Assembly: GCF_019891395.1 (NCBI RefSeq)
Contig: NZ_CP078143.1
Coordinates: 3,547,001-3,611,000 of the forward strand
Source of the DNA: Nitratireductor kimnyeongensis
Lineage (GTDB): Bacteria; Pseudomonadota; Alphaproteobacteria; Rhizobiales; Rhizobiaceae
Length of the DNA: 64,000 nt
Direction of reading: 5' to 3'
Of the stretch, positions 7,202 to 17,237 are shown piece by piece; positions within the stretch are counted from its first letter, which is position 1, and each line of letters opens with the position of its first letter. Below the pieces are notes generated by a model that had not been told where the DNA came from, did not search any database, and saw nothing but the letters and a program-made list of their open reading frames with translations. The translations under genes and the position numbers were made by a program.

Positions 7202-9826
7202 TTATTCCTCTTTCTTGGCTGCGGTCTTCTTCTTCGCCGCGGTGGTTTTTTTGGTGGTGGTGGTCGCCTTCTTCGCCGGAGCCTTCTTTTTGGCCGCGGG
7301 CTTCTTCTTGCCGCCCTTGGCCGCCTTGGCAGCGATCAGTTCCAGCGCTTCTTCCAGCGTGACATCCATCGGGTCCTTGCCCTTGGGGAGGGTCGCGTTG
7401 ACCTTGCCATGGTTGACATAAGGACCATAGCGACCGTCGCGTACGGTGATCTTGCCACCTTCGTCGGGATGATCGCCAAGCTCTTTCAAGGCTGCAGGAG
7501 CAGAGCGTCCGCGCCCGCCTTTGGCCTGTTTTTCCGCAATCACGGTGACAGCGCGGTTCAGCCCAATGGAGAACACATCCTCGACGGTTTCCAGATTGGC
7601 ATAGGCGCCGTCATGGAGAAGGAAGGGGCCATAGCGCCCTATGCCGGCGGATATCATCTTGCCGGATTCAGGATGCTGGCCCACATCACGCGGCAGGGAG
7701 AGCAGCGCCAGCGCCTGTTCGATGTCGATGGAATCAGGTGCCCAGCCCTTCGGCAGGCCGGCGCGCTTGGCTTCCTTGCCGTCACCGCGCTGCACATAGG
7801 GGCCGAAACGGCCGGAGCGCAGCGTGATCTCTTCTTCTGTGTGCGGGTCCTTGCCGAGCACCTTGTCGCCGTCGAGACCGTTTTCGCCATTCTCGCCATT
7901 GCCGGCCTCGCCGAACTGGCGGGTAAACCCGCATTCGGGATAGTTGGAGCAGCCGACAAAGGCACCGTGGCGACCGAGCTTCAGGGAGAGCTGACCGGTT
8001 CCGCAACGCGGACATGCACGCGGATCGCTGCCATCTTCCTTGGCGGGGAAAGCGAGCGGAGCGAGCTCCTCGTTCAGCGCATCGAGCACGTTCGTGACGC
8101 GCAGCTCCTTGATCTCGTCCACATGACCGGAGAAATCGTTCCAGAAGTCGCGCAGCACGTCCTTCCAGGAAAGCTGTCCGTCGGAAATCTTGTCGAGCTT
8201 TTCCTCAAGGTCCGCCGTGAAATCATATTCCACATAGCGCTCGAAGAAATTCTCCAGAAATGCGGTGACCAGCCGGCCCTTTGCCTGCGGCATGAGCTTG
8301 CGCTTTTCGATCGTCACATAGTCACGATCCTCAAGCGTTTTGAGCGTCGCTGCATAGGTGGAGGGACGGCCGATGCCCAGCTCTTCCATCTTCTTGATGA
8401 GCGAGGCTTCCGAGTAGCGCGGCGGTGGCTCGGTCGTGTGTTTGGTGGCCTCGATCTTTTCGCGCGTTTGCTCCTCGCCCTCGTGGATTTCAGGCAGGCG
8501 GCGACTTTCCTCGTCCTCGGCGTTTTCGTCCTTGTCGATCGCATAGGCGGCAAGGAAACCCTCGAACCGGATCACCGACCCGACGGCGCGCAGGCCCGCA
8601 TTGCGGGCCTCATTCTCGGCCACGATCTCGACCGTGGTGCGCTCGATCTCGGCTGGCTGCATCTGGCTGGCGATGGCCCGCTTCCAGATCATTTCGTAGA
8701 GACGGGCCTGATCGGCATCGAGATAGCGGCGAACCTGATCGGGCGTGCGGGAGAAATCCGTCGGACGGATTGCCTCATGCGCTTCCTGCGCATTCTTGGC
8801 TTTCACCGAATAAAAACGCGGTTTTTCAGGCAAATAGCGCTCGCCGAATTCCGCGCCGATCGCCTTGCGGGCCTGATCGAGCGCCTCGGGGGCCATCTGA
8901 ACGCCGTCGGTTCGCATATAGGTGATGAGACCCGCCGTCTCGCCGCCAATGTCGATGCCCTCATAAAGCCTCTGCGCCACTTGCATGGTGCGCGACGCCC
9001 CGAAACTGAGACGCGAGGAGGCTGCCTGCTGCAGGGTAGAGGTCGTAAACGGCGGTGCGGGATTGCGCCTGGTGGGCTTTGCCTCCACGGAGACCGCCTT
9101 GAATGAGGCACCATCGAGCATGGCCTTGATGTCGTCGGCCTGCTCCTGGCTCTTGATGTCAAGCTTCTGGAGCTTTTTGCCATCGATCGTGGTCAGTCGC
9201 GCCTCGAAGCTTTCCTGACGCGGGGTGGCGAGCGTGGCGGCGATCTGCCAGTAATCCTCGCGGATAAACCGCTCGATCTCCGCCTCGCGATCACACACCA
9301 GGCGCAGTGCCACCGACTGGACGCGGCCTGCGGAACGAGCGCCCGGCAGTTTGCGCCACAAGACAGGCGAGAGCGTGAAGCCAACCAGATAGTCGAGCGC
9401 GCGGCGGGCAAGATAGGCATCGACCAGCGGAACATCCACCTCACGCGGATGAGAGAGCGCATCAAGCACCGCCTTCTTGGTAATGGCGTTAAAGACAACG
9501 CGCTGCACCGGCTTGTCTTTCAGAACTTTTTTCTGCTTCAGAACTTCCAGCACATGCCAGGAAATCGCCTCACCCTCGCGGTCGGGGTCGGTGGCGAGGA
9601 TCAGACTGTCGGCTTCCTTCACCGCCTTTGCAATGTCGCTCAATCGCTTGGAGGAGGGGCTGTCCACACTCCACGACATGGCGAAATCCTCATCCGGGCG
9701 CACCGAGCCATCCTTTGGAGGAAGGTCGCGCACATGGCCGAACGAGGCCAGAACCTTGTAGTTCGAGCCCAGATATTTGTTGATGGTTTTCGCCTTGGCC
9801 GGCGACTCGACGATAACAAGATCCAT
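7202..9826 (-). CDS. topA: DNA topoisomerase I
   Basis: Type IA topoisomerase that relaxes negative supercoils, 874 residues. The Toprim domain begins at residue 1 (MDLVIVESPAKAKTI), with acidic metal ligands in ATDPDREGEAI. The active-site Tyr lies in the GLITYMRTDG segment. One four-cysteine zinc ribbon is visible (CPRCGTGQ ... CSNYPECGF), followed by repeated KITVRDGRYGPYV-type modules, and the protein ends in a Lys/Ala-rich tail of about 45 residues that probably binds DNA non-specifically. It heads the topA-rnr-DUF983-NUDIX unit. The 284 bp upstream are shared with a small gene reading the other way. Confidence 0.97.
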   Translation of the reverse strand: MDLVIVESPAKAKTINKYLGSNYKVLASFGHVRDLPPKDGSVRPDEDFAMSWSVDSPSSKRLSDIAKAVKEADSLILATDPDREGEAISWHVLEVLKQKKVLKDKPVQRVVFNAITKKAVLDALSHPREVDVPLVDAYLARRALDYLVGFTLSPVLWRKLPGARSAGRVQSVALRLVCDREAEIERFIREDYWQIAATLATPRQESFEARLTTIDGKKLQKLDIKSQEQADDIKAMLDGASFKAVSVEAKPTRRNPAPPFTTSTLQQAASSRLSFGASRTMQVAQRLYEGIDIGGETAGLITYMRTDGVQMAPEALDQARKAIGAEFGERYLPEKPRFYSVKAKNAQEAHEAIRPTDFSRTPDQVRRYLDADQARLYEMIWKRAIASQMQPAEIERTTVEIVAENEARNAGLRAVGSVIRFEGFLAAYAIDKDENAEDEESRRLPEIHEGEEQTREKIEATKHTTEPPPRYSEASLIKKMEELGIGRPSTYAATLKTLEDRDYVTIEKRKLMPQAKGRLVTAFLENFFERYVEYDFTADLEEKLDKISDGQLSWKDVLRDFWNDFSGHVDEIKELRVTNVLDALNEELAPLAFPAKEDGSDPRACPRCGTGQLSLKLGRHGAFVGCSNYPECGFTRQFGEAGNGENGENGLDGDKVLGKDPHTEEEITLRSGRFGPYVQRGDGKEAKRAGLPKGWAPDSIDIEQALALLSLPRDVGQHPESGKMISAGIGRYGPFLLHDGAYANLETVEDVFSIGLNRAVTVIAEKQAKGGRGRSAPAALKELGDHPDEGGKITVRDGRYGPYVNHGKVNATLPKGKDPMDVTLEEALELIAAKAAKGGKKKPAAKKKAPAKKATTTTKKTTAAKKKTAAKKEE

Positions 9827-10110
9827 GAGCTTTCAGATTTCCCCGCAGGCGTCCGGCATTTTCGCGGCGCCTCGCATTTTGAACGAATCCAGCCTCGTCA
9901 CATGGCCGTGCTTTGTCGTGCGGTCAAGGGTCAACGGGAATTTCGTCCGCTGCAAAGCGTCTGTGGACGACGTTTGTTTATCGTAAATTTTCCGTTTATT
10001 TGTTTATAATGGTGTGTATACTCCACCTGGGTCCTTAATGGAGAATAGTCGGGGACATTGTTCTCGGGCAACACCAATGGGTGCCGCGCGCTGGAAGGGA
10101 GTGACGGCGA

Positions 10111-10341
10111 ATGGGCGAACATTCCGGTGGGGGCCGGACCGATGCGCTTGACTACTTGCAGGCGATGCTTGGGCAATTGCGCACCATGGCGCTTGCTGAG
10201 CGTTGTGACCTGCTCGCCTATATGATCGAGATGGCATATCTCGAAGCCAGTGACATTATTCGCGGTGACCAGCCTTGCGGCCTTCAGGGGAATGGGGCGG
10301 GGCTACATGTCTCCGGGAAGAAGCGAGACCGCGCTTCCTGA
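10111..10341 (+). CDS. Small conserved-type hypothetical protein (76 aa)
   Basis: I do not recognise a named family. The core (DYLQAMLGQLRTMALAERCDLLAYMIEMAYLEASDII) reads as one or two amphipathic helices and resembles short rhizobial proteins of unknown role. The ATG is preceded by GGAAGGGAG at a workable distance. The region upstream is AT-rich, with a TATAAT at 10005-10010. The last 39 bp overlap the convergent dprA 3' end, and that part of the protein looks less structured. It stands alone between topA and dprA, in opposite orientation to both, so it has its own promoter. Small size keeps confidence moderate. Confidence 0.65.
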   Translation: MGEHSGGGRTDALDYLQAMLGQLRTMALAERCDLLAYMIEMAYLEASDIIRGDQPCGLQGNGAGLHVSGKKRDRAS

Positions 10342-11433
10342 GTGCCGCTCAAGTCTGCCGGCGAGATCAAGCTCGAGCAGAACGGTAAGAACCTGCGAGG
10401 GGTGAAGGCCGGTATGGCGAATGATGTCGTCTATCAAAACGGGTGAGGGCCCAAGTGTCTGAGTGACCCTGTCGCGGTCTCTGTCATCGGGTGGAGGAGC
10501 CGCCGTTATGGTCGGCGGTTCTTCGAGTTTCTCGGATTTCGACAGCGGTTTCTCCAGCAGAGGAATAATCTGAGAAACGATATCTTCGGCTTCGGTAACA
10601 AGAATAGCGCCGTCTTTCAGCAATGCGTTCGTGCCGCCGGCGCGGGGATCCAACGGCGACCCCGGCACGGCGAAGACAAGCCGTCCCATCTCTCCTGCTA
10701 GCCGCGCGCTTATAAGAGAACCGGAGCGTTTCGCCGCTTCGACCACCACGAGACCAAAGGCGACACCCGCGACCAGACGGTTGCGCCGCGGAAAATCGCG
10801 CGCCCTTGGCGCCCAGCCGAATGGCATTTCGCTCAGAACGGTCCCCCGTTCTGCTATCTCATCAAAAAGAGCAAGATTCTCGGGCGGATAGGGGCGATCA
10901 AGGCCACCGGCAAGTGCGGCGATGGTGCCGCTCTCGAGGCTCCCCTGATGGACTGCCGCATCGATGCCGCGGGCAAGGCCCGACGCGACTGAAAAGCCGG
11001 TACTTCCGAGTTCCGCCGCCAAACGCCTTGCCATTTTCATTCCGGTCAGTGATGCGTTGCGCGCTCCGACCAGTGCGACTGTCGGCCTGAGTGCGACGGA
11101 AAGGTCTCCCTTCATCGCGAGCAGTGGGGGCGGCTGGTCCATGCGGCGCATCAACGGAGGATACTCGGGTTCCCCCACCGCGACGAAACGGGCGCCCAAG
11201 CGGGCTGCCTGTTCCAGTTCCCGCTCCGCATCCGCAAGCGAGGCAATCACGATACGTCGTGTTGCTCCGCCGCGCGCCGCGAGTTCCGGCAACATCTGCA
11301 AGGCGGCTTCGGCCGAGCCACAGTGATTGACCAGTTGGCGAAAGGTGACCGGACCTACATTTTCGCTGCGCAGCAGCTGCAACCAGGCGAGGCGCTGACG
11401 GTCGCTAAGCCGAGCGCCCTCGCCAAGGCTCAT
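10303..11433 (-). CDS. dprA: DNA-processing protein DprA
   Basis: Binds incoming single-stranded DNA during natural transformation and loads RecA. The 376-residue protein has an N-terminal helical SAM-like region, the Rossmann-fold core with VALVGARNASLTG, GLARGIDAAVHQG and FPRRNRLVAG (about residues 119-235), and a C-terminal winged helix (about 315-376). The ATG at 11433 forms a TGATG overlap with the plsY stop, so the two are translationally coupled. Together with comEC near 55 kb this gives two competence-type genes in the window, although both are widespread in non-competent alphaproteobacteria. Confidence 0.95.
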   Translation of the reverse strand: MSLGEGARLSDRQRLAWLQLLRSENVGPVTFRQLVNHCGSAEAALQMLPELAARGGATRRIVIASLADAERELEQAARLGARFVAVGEPEYPPLMRRMDQPPPLLAMKGDLSVALRPTVALVGARNASLTGMKMARRLAAELGSTGFSVASGLARGIDAAVHQGSLESGTIAALAGGLDRPYPPENLALFDEIAERGTVLSEMPFGWAPRARDFPRRNRLVAGVAFGLVVVEAAKRSGSLISARLAGEMGRLVFAVPGSPLDPRAGGTNALLKDGAILVTEAEDIVSQIIPLLEKPLSKSEKLEEPPTITAAPPPDDRDRDRVTQTLGPSPVLIDDIIRHTGLHPSQVLTVLLELDLAGRLERHSGSAVSLLPGDM

Positions 11434-12047
11434 CACCCTTTGCCCCCGATGCGCGTTTCGGTCCCCGACATCAAGCGTGAAATGTTTGTCCTGTGTTTGA
11501 TAAACACGATCACGCTCATCAACACAAAGAGTTCAGCCGCCTGAACATAGTCCAGCAGATAAAGTCCGACCGGAACTGCGACGGCAGCGACGAGGGCCGA
11601 AAGCGACGAATATCTTGTGATGAAGGCGACGGTGAGCCAGACCACGGCGAAGATGACGGCACCCGGCCAGGCGATCCCAATCAATACGCCCAGATACGTC
11701 GCCACACCCTTTCCGCCGCGAAAGCCGAGCCACACCGGAAAGAGATGGCCGAGAAATGCGCCAAGCCCTGCAGCGACCGCCTGATCGGGCCCGTAAAAAC
11801 CTGCCAGCAGAACTGCGACCGTGCCCTTGAAGGCATCGCCAAGGAGTGTCAGGGCAGCGAGCTTCTTGTTGCCGGTGCGGAGCACGTTGGTCGCGCCGAT
11901 ATTGCCCGAGCCGATCTTGCGGACATCGCCGAGGCCGGCAAGCCGCGTTACGACAAGGCCAAACGGAATGGAACCGAGCAGATAGCCGAAAAGGAGCGCG
12001 GCCACGAGATAGGGCAATGCTAGCTGCCAACTTATGGGATCCGGCAT
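11433..12047 (-). CDS. plsY: Glycerol-3-phosphate acyltransferase PlsY
   Basis: Integral membrane enzyme that moves an acyl group from acyl-phosphate to glycerol-3-phosphate, the first step in phospholipid synthesis. The 204-residue protein shows the three cytoplasmic family motifs: GSIPFG near residue 25, [12 protein letters not shown] near 46, and [20 protein letters not shown] near 110. Hydrophobic segments separate them. The frame is open 83 codons further up, but the ATG at 12047 matches the family start and has a GGGGGAGA site just upstream. It follows pyrC' by 29 bp and overlaps dprA. Confidence 0.96.
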   Translation of the reverse strand: MPDPISWQLALPYLVAALLFGYLLGSIPFGLVVTRLAGLGDVRKIGSGNIGATNVLRTGNKKLAALTLLGDAFKGTVAVLLAGFYGPDQAVAAGLGAFLGHLFPVWLGFRGGKGVATYLGVLIGIAWPGAVIFAVVWLTVAFITRYSSLSALVAAVAVPVGLYLLDYVQAAELFVLMSVIVFIKHRTNISRLMSGTETRIGGKG

Positions 12048-12076
12048 CGGGCTCTCCCCCCTGAAACTACGTTCAC

Positions 12077-13363
12077 TCAGGCCGTGAACACTGTGCGGCC
12101 TGCAACCATTGTTTGCAAGACCCGGCCCTGCATTCGCGCACCTTCGAAGCATGTGTTCTTCGAAAGGGAACGAATATCCGTCTCGCGCACGATCCACGGC
12201 GCGTCTAGGTCCACCAAAACCAGATCGGCGTCTGCACCGGGTTTCAGCGTGCCGCCGGGAAGACCGAACAGACGCGCCGGCGCCGTGGCCAGGCACTCGA
12301 CAAGACGCATGAGCGGCAGGTCGCCGTTATGATAAAGGCGCAGGGCCGCCGCCAGAAGCGTCTCGAGACCGATGGCGCCGGCTTCGGCTTCGGCAAACGG
12401 TAGGCGCTTGGTATCCACGTCCTGAGGGTCGTGAGAAGAAACGATAATGTCGACAATCCCGGTTTTCAGGGCCTCCACCATGGCGACCCGGTCATCTTCG
12501 GTGCGCAATGGCGGTGAAAGCCGGAAGAATGTGCGGTAATCGCCAATGTCGTTCTCGTTCAGCGTCAAATGGTTGATCGAGATGCCTGCACTGACATCCG
12601 CGCCGTCATCTTTGGCCCTCGCGATGGCCGCTGCAGACATTGCGGTGGAGATTTTCGCGGCGTGATAGCGGCCGCCTGTTAGGGCGGCAAGCATCAGGTC
12701 TCGGCTGAGCGGAATGGTTTCGGCCTCGCGCGGGATGCCGGGCAAACCAAGCCAACTCGCGAAAAGTCCTTCGTTCATCACGCCGGAGGACGCCAGATGC
12801 GGGTCCTGCGTCTCGTGAGCAATGGTGATGCCAAGATCACGGGCATAGGTGAGGGCACGCCGCATGACCAGTGCATTGTTAATGGTCGAGCGCCCCTCGG
12901 TCAGCATGACTGCGCCGGCTTCGTGCAGAAGCCCGAACTCCGAAAGCTCCTTTCCCGCAAAGCCCTTGGTTACGGATGCGGCAGGAAATATGTTGATCGT
13001 CGCCGTATCGCGCGCAGTGCGTTTGACGAATTCCACCAACGCAACATCGTCGATCACCGGGGTGGTATCCGGCATCATGATGACGGACGTCACGCCGCCT
13101 GCAGCCGCAGCCCGGCTCGCTGAAGCTATGGTTTCCCTGTGTTCTGCGCCGGGTTCGCCAATGAAGACACGCGAATCGACAAGGCCGGGGATGACGGCGT
13201 GCCCCTGGCAATCGACGATGTCAGCGTTCTCAGGGGCGCCCTGATTCTGGGCATCGGCACCCGCGGCAAGGATTTTCCCGTCGGCGACGATGACCGTTCC
13301 GTGTTCGTCCTTGCCGCGTGAAGGGTCCACAACACGGGCGTTCTGAAAAACGGTCGCACTCAT
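12077..13363 (-). CDS. Dihydroorotase-like protein PyrC' (PyrX), predicted inactive
   Basis: A 428-residue homologue of class I dihydroorotase that has lost most metal ligands. Where active enzymes have the HxH pair followed by LREPG, this has [10 protein letters not shown] (residues 63-72), so both His are gone (R65, F67). The usual His in the VST segment is Lys (K237). The Asp of the conserved TDHAPH segment is Ser (S310). One His (H183) remains. In Pseudomonas an equivalent PyrC' is known to be a non-catalytic partner that holds aspartate transcarbamoylase together, and the ATGA overlap with pyrB fits that role. A separate active dihydroorotase must then be encoded elsewhere. Automated annotation would call this pyrC. 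Confidence 0.9.
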   Translation of the reverse strand: MSATVFQNARVVDPSRGKDEHGTVIVADGKILAAGADAQNQGAPENADIVDCQGHAVIPGLVDSRVFIGEPGAEHRETIASASRAAAAGGVTSVIMMPDTTPVIDDVALVEFVKRTARDTATINIFPAASVTKGFAGKELSEFGLLHEAGAVMLTEGRSTINNALVMRRALTYARDLGITIAHETQDPHLASSGVMNEGLFASWLGLPGIPREAETIPLSRDLMLAALTGGRYHAAKISTAMSAAAIARAKDDGADVSAGISINHLTLNENDIGDYRTFFRLSPPLRTEDDRVAMVEALKTGIVDIIVSSHDPQDVDTKRLPFAEAEAGAIGLETLLAAALRLYHNGDLPLMRLVECLATAPARLFGLPGGTLKPGADADLVLVDLDAPWIVRETDIRSLSKNTCFEGARMQGRVLQTMVAGRTVFTA

Positions 13364-14322
13364 GCTTCGCCTCCGTCGGCGTCACGTCGCGGGTCGAGCA
13401 GCGCCTCCATCACGGCCATCCGCACGGCGACCCCCATCTCCACCTGTTCCTGAATGAGGCTCTGCGGCCCGTCCGCGATCTCGGAGGCGATCTCCACGCC
13501 GCGGTTCATGGGGCCGGGATGCATCACCAGGACGTCGTCTTTGGCCGCCTTCAGTTTCTCGGCGTCGAGGCCGAAATGGCGGAAATATTCTCGCACCGAG
13601 GGAATGAGAGATCCCGCCATCCGCTCACGCTGGAGCCGCAGCATCATCACAATATCGGCCCCCTTCAGGCCCTCATCCATCCTCGTGAAGGGTTCCACCC
13701 CCATCTGACTGATGCCGGCGGGAAGAAGCGTCGAGGGCGCAACGACCCGCACCCGCGCGCCCATGGCGTTCAACAGAATGATGTTCGAGCGCGCCACCCG
13801 TGAATGCAGAACATCCCCGCAGATCGCCACGGTAAGCCCGCCGATGCGGCCTTTCGCGCGACGGATCGTAAGTGCATCGAGCAGGGCCTGCGTCGGATGT
13901 TCATGAGCGCCGTCGCCCGCGTTGACCACCGAGCATGAAACCTTTTGAGCGAGCAGGGCCGCGGCACCGGCCGCTGCATGCCGGATTACCAGAATGTCCG
14001 GTCGCATGGCGTTCAGCGTGATCGCGGTGTCCAGCAGAGTCTCGCCCTTTTTGGTCGACGAGCTTGCGACGGACATGTTCATCACGTCTGCGCCCAACCG
14101 CTTGCCGGCCAGTTCAAATGAAGACTGGGTGCGGGTGGAGGCTTCGTAGAAAAGGTTGATATGCGTACGGCCGCGCAGTGCGGCCGTCTTCTTCTCCTGT
14201 TGCCTGGAAATGGCAACGGCCGTGTCCGCCCGGTCGAGAAGTGTTTCGATGTCGAGGGGCGATAGCCCCTTGATGCCAAGCAGGTGGCGGTGTGGGTAAA
14301 GTGGGAAAGAGGCGTTTGTCAT
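13360..14322 (-). CDS. pyrB: Aspartate carbamoyltransferase catalytic subunit
   Basis: Condenses carbamoyl phosphate and aspartate in pyrimidine synthesis. The 320-residue protein carries the carbamoyl-phosphate-binding STRTQSSFE (about residues 61-69), the HPTQALLD segment and the late HPGPMNRG signature. No regulatory pyrI is present, as expected for the class that pairs with a dihydroorotase-like partner. It is the first gene of pyrB-pyrC'-plsY-dprA and overlaps pyrC' by four bases. The 200 bp upstream, shared with the divergent AidB-like gene, contain a 7-bp hairpin TGGCAAG/CTTGCCA at 14444-14462 that might be an operator. Confidence 0.97.
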   Translation of the reverse strand: MTNASFPLYPHRHLLGIKGLSPLDIETLLDRADTAVAISRQQEKKTAALRGRTHINLFYEASTRTQSSFELAGKRLGADVMNMSVASSSTKKGETLLDTAITLNAMRPDILVIRHAAAGAAALLAQKVSCSVVNAGDGAHEHPTQALLDALTIRRAKGRIGGLTVAICGDVLHSRVARSNIILLNAMGARVRVVAPSTLLPAGISQMGVEPFTRMDEGLKGADIVMMLRLQRERMAGSLIPSVREYFRHFGLDAEKLKAAKDDVLVMHPGPMNRGVEIASEIADGPQSLIQEQVEMGVAVRMAVMEALLDPRRDADGGEA

Positions 14323-14525
14323 CTCAAGAGCCTGCTATAGGCTGCAGCCAGAACCGCTGCAAGCGCGCATCACGTGCTGAACCCATCTGACGGACACAAA
14401 TAACAGCTTTTGTGTTTTTATGGCGCATCAAGGTTTCATCGATTGGCAAGGTGTGCTTGCCACTATGGGTCGTTGAGCGCGCGTTGATTCCCGACGCGCT
14501 GCTTTTGTTGTGATAGAGTAAAGCC

Positions 14526-16154
14526 GTGACGCATGAAGTAACCAACCAGTCGCCTCCAATCGCCGGCACCAATGCCTGGCGCAGCGATCCATTGTTGATG
14601 CAGGCGGCAGAGCGGTTTTCGGAACCTGTGCGCAAAGACCTCGATACGCTTGGACGTTTCGTGCGCAATCAGGAAGCGCTTGATCTGGCACGCCTGGCCA
14701 ATGCCGAGACGCCTCAGCTGAGAACGCATGACCGATACGGCAACCGTCTCGATCTGGTGGAGTATCACCCCGCCTATCACGCATTGATGCGTCGCTCTGC
14801 CGCCAACGGGCTTCATTCCTCCATCTGGGAGAAGACGGAAGCCGAGGCGGGCCATCGCCATCAGATACGCGCCGCGCGCTTTTATCTGACGGCACAGCTC
14901 GAATGCGGTCATCTTTGCCCGCTGACCATGACGAACGCCTCGCTTGCGGCCTTGATGGCGGACAACACGCTGTTTCGCCGCTGGGCACCGCGCGTGGCCG
15001 TCCGCAAATACGACCATGCGAACAAGCCCGTGGCGCAGAAAAATGGCATCACCATCGGCATGGGAATGACCGAGAAACAGGGCGGAACCGATGTACGCGC
15101 GAACACGACGCGGGCCGAGCGCCTTGAAGGCAAGATCTATCGTTTGACAGGCCACAAATGGTTCCTGTCCGCGCCGATGTCCGACGCCTTTCTGGTTCTG
15201 GCACAGGCCGATCAGGGCTTGTCCTGCTTTCTCGTGCCGCGGGTTCTGGAGGACGGGGCCGGAAACGGCCTGCATTTCCAGCGCCTCAAAGACAAGCTCG
15301 GCAACCGCTCGAATGCCTCCTCAGAGGTGGAGTTTCATGGCACGATGGGCGAGTTGGTCGGCGAGCCCGGCGGCGGCATCCGCACCATCATGGATATGGT
15401 GACGCTCACGCGCCTTGATTGCGCGCTGGGATCGGCGGGCATCATGCGCGCGGCATTGGCTGAAGCCGTACACCACACAAGGCATCGTCAGGTTTTCGGC
15501 GCGCCGCTGATCGAGCAGCCGCTGATGCTGCGGGTGCTTGCCGACATGGCCCTTGATGTCGCCGCAGCAACGGCGCTTTCGATGCGACTTGCGCGCTCCT
15601 TTGACGAGGCCGCCGACAGCCGTGGCGATGCGGCCTTTGCCCGGGTCATGACGCCGGTCGTCAAATATTGGGTTTGCAAGCTGGCGCCGGCTGTGACCTA
15701 TGAGGCTATGGAGTGCCTTGGCGGCAATGGCTATGTCGAGGAAGCTCCATTGTCCAGGCACTATCGCGAAGCTCCGGTCAACGCGATCTGGGAAGGGTCC
15801 GGCAACGTGATGGGGCTCGACGTCTTGCGCGTCCTTGAGCGCAATGCCGGGCTTTTCGACGAGGTGCTTGGTATGATCGGAAGAGATCTTGGCGAAAAGG
15901 GCGGTGCGACACTCGAGGTTCTGGCAGCCGCTGCCCGCGTCTGTCAGACCGACGAGGGATCAGCCCGTATCCTGACCGAACAACTTGCGCTCGCGGCAGC
16001 CGCTGCCGAATTGAAGCGGCTGGGCGCTGGCAGGGTTGCGGATGCCTTCATCGAAACACGTCTTGCCGGCCAGTGGCGCAGCACATACGGCATGCTGGAC
16101 GCGCGGCACGACGCCTCCTCCATCCTCGACGTGCTCTATCCCGACGAGAACTGA
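14526..16154 (+). CDS. Acyl-CoA dehydrogenase family protein, AidB-like
   Basis: A 542-residue flavoprotein of the AidB branch of acyl-CoA dehydrogenases. It is longer than ordinary acyl-CoA dehydrogenases (about 390 residues). It carries the AidB-typical N-terminal stretch (NQSPPI, DRYGNRLDLVEYHPAYH), the GMGMTEKQGGTDVRANTT flavin segment, the TGHKWFLSAPMSDAF strand, and near the C-terminus MECLGGNGYVEE and IWEGSGNVM. E. coli AidB is alkylation-induced and binds DNA, but whether that holds here is unknown. The start is a GTG, since no ATG lies close to the conserved N-terminus. The 3' end overlaps the convergent AEC carrier gene by 19 bp. Confidence 0.88.
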   Translation: MTHEVTNQSPPIAGTNAWRSDPLLMQAAERFSEPVRKDLDTLGRFVRNQEALDLARLANAETPQLRTHDRYGNRLDLVEYHPAYHALMRRSAANGLHSSIWEKTEAEAGHRHQIRAARFYLTAQLECGHLCPLTMTNASLAALMADNTLFRRWAPRVAVRKYDHANKPVAQKNGITIGMGMTEKQGGTDVRANTTRAERLEGKIYRLTGHKWFLSAPMSDAFLVLAQADQGLSCFLVPRVLEDGAGNGLHFQRLKDKLGNRSNASSEVEFHGTMGELVGEPGGGIRTIMDMVTLTRLDCALGSAGIMRAALAEAVHHTRHRQVFGAPLIEQPLMLRVLADMALDVAAATALSMRLARSFDEAADSRGDAAFARVMTPVVKYWVCKLAPAVTYEAMECLGGNGYVEEAPLSRHYREAPVNAIWEGSGNVMGLDVLRVLERNAGLFDEVLGMIGRDLGEKGGATLEVLAAAARVCQTDEGSARILTEQLALAAAAAELKRLGAGRVADAFIETRLAGQWRSTYGMLDARHDASSILDVLYPDEN

Positions 16155-17074
16155 GCGACAACCGTGAGAACCAACGGTATCGTGAAGAAGGCGAGCGCCG
16201 TTTGCAGTGTGGTGATGCTCGCATAGAGCGGTGCATCGCCACCGAGTTGCCGCGCGAGAAGATAGCCGTTCATGGCGGTGGGAACCGCCGCACAAAGCGC
16301 CAGATAGTCGAGTGCCGGCCCGGTGACGCCAAAAACGAGCGCCATCGAAATCATGAGGGTCGGAAAGAAAATCAGTTTCAAGAAGGCAGATGCCCACAAG
16401 GCTGCCGGTGCAGCCAGGAAGTCGCCGGGACGCAGGCTGGCGCCAATGGTCAAAAGCCCCATCCCCAGCGCAGCGCGACCTACGAGGTCCAGCGTCTGGT
16501 TCAAGGGAGGGTAGAGGCCGAAGGGCAGAAACCGCAGGGCCACCGCTGCCGACGCCGCCAGCACCATCGGGTTGCGCGCAACGTCCAGCAAAACCTTGGA
16601 CCAGGAAGCGCTGTTGTCGGCAAACCGTGTGACCACGAACACCGAGGCGATGTTGATGGGGATGATGATCGTCGCCATCACAAGCGCCACCACGGCGGCT
16701 CCTTCAGGAGGAAAGAGCTTCTGGGCGACCGCCAGGGCCATGAAGCCGTTCCAGCGCACAGCCGTCTGGAAGAGCGAGGAGAATTGACTGTGCTTGATCA
16801 ATCGGCTCGCTCTCAGAGCAGGCCACAAGGCGAGCACCAGAAAAATCATCCCGAGAACCGAAACCATCAGCGCGCCGAGCAGGGCGTCGAGGCGGAGTTT
16901 TGAGAAATCCGCATTGACAATGGTGATAAAAAGAAGCGCCGGGTACAGAAACCAATAGCAAAGCTGCTCAAGTCCCGGCCATGTGTCGTCACTGATAAGC
17001 GGTGTCCGCCGCAGCGCATTTCCTGCGATGATGAGCAGGAAAATCGGCAGGATGCTTTCGAAGATGGCGAACAT
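16136..17074 (-). CDS. AEC family (auxin efflux carrier-type) transporter
   Basis: A 312-residue integral membrane protein of the AEC family, related to the malonate transporter MdcF and to plant PIN-like carriers. About ten hydrophobic segments are visible in two halves. The centre holds the polar break IGASLRPGDF, and the second half has the conserved CAAVPTAMNGYLLA segment. The substrate is unknown, probably a carboxylate or other small organic anion. It is encoded alone and convergent with the AidB-like gene. Confidence 0.88.
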   Translation of the reverse strand: MFAIFESILPIFLLIIAGNALRRTPLISDDTWPGLEQLCYWFLYPALLFITIVNADFSKLRLDALLGALMVSVLGMIFLVLALWPALRASRLIKHSQFSSLFQTAVRWNGFMALAVAQKLFPPEGAAVVALVMATIIIPINIASVFVVTRFADNSASWSKVLLDVARNPMVLAASAAVALRFLPFGLYPPLNQTLDLVGRAALGMGLLTIGASLRPGDFLAAPAALWASAFLKLIFFPTLMISMALVFGVTGPALDYLALCAAVPTAMNGYLLARQLGGDAPLYASITTLQTALAFFTIPLVLTVVAQFSSG

Positions 17075-17237
17075 GGAAAACCGGCGACAGAAGGGAGCTT
17101 ATTGCTAATAGCCGCCTGCAAGTCTGTAAACCCGGAGCGCTGCTCTCCCCGCCTGTGAAAGTTAACCTTAATGATTGGTAAGCGTTGCAGCGAGATTTGC
17201 GGCGGGTCAGTGTACGTTTCATCCGGGAACGAGAGTC

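Noticed and set aside
6980..9106. Plus-strand frame of 708 codons opposite topA
   Set aside because: The minus strand encodes an unambiguous topoisomerase I here; the frame is a reverse-complement shadow.
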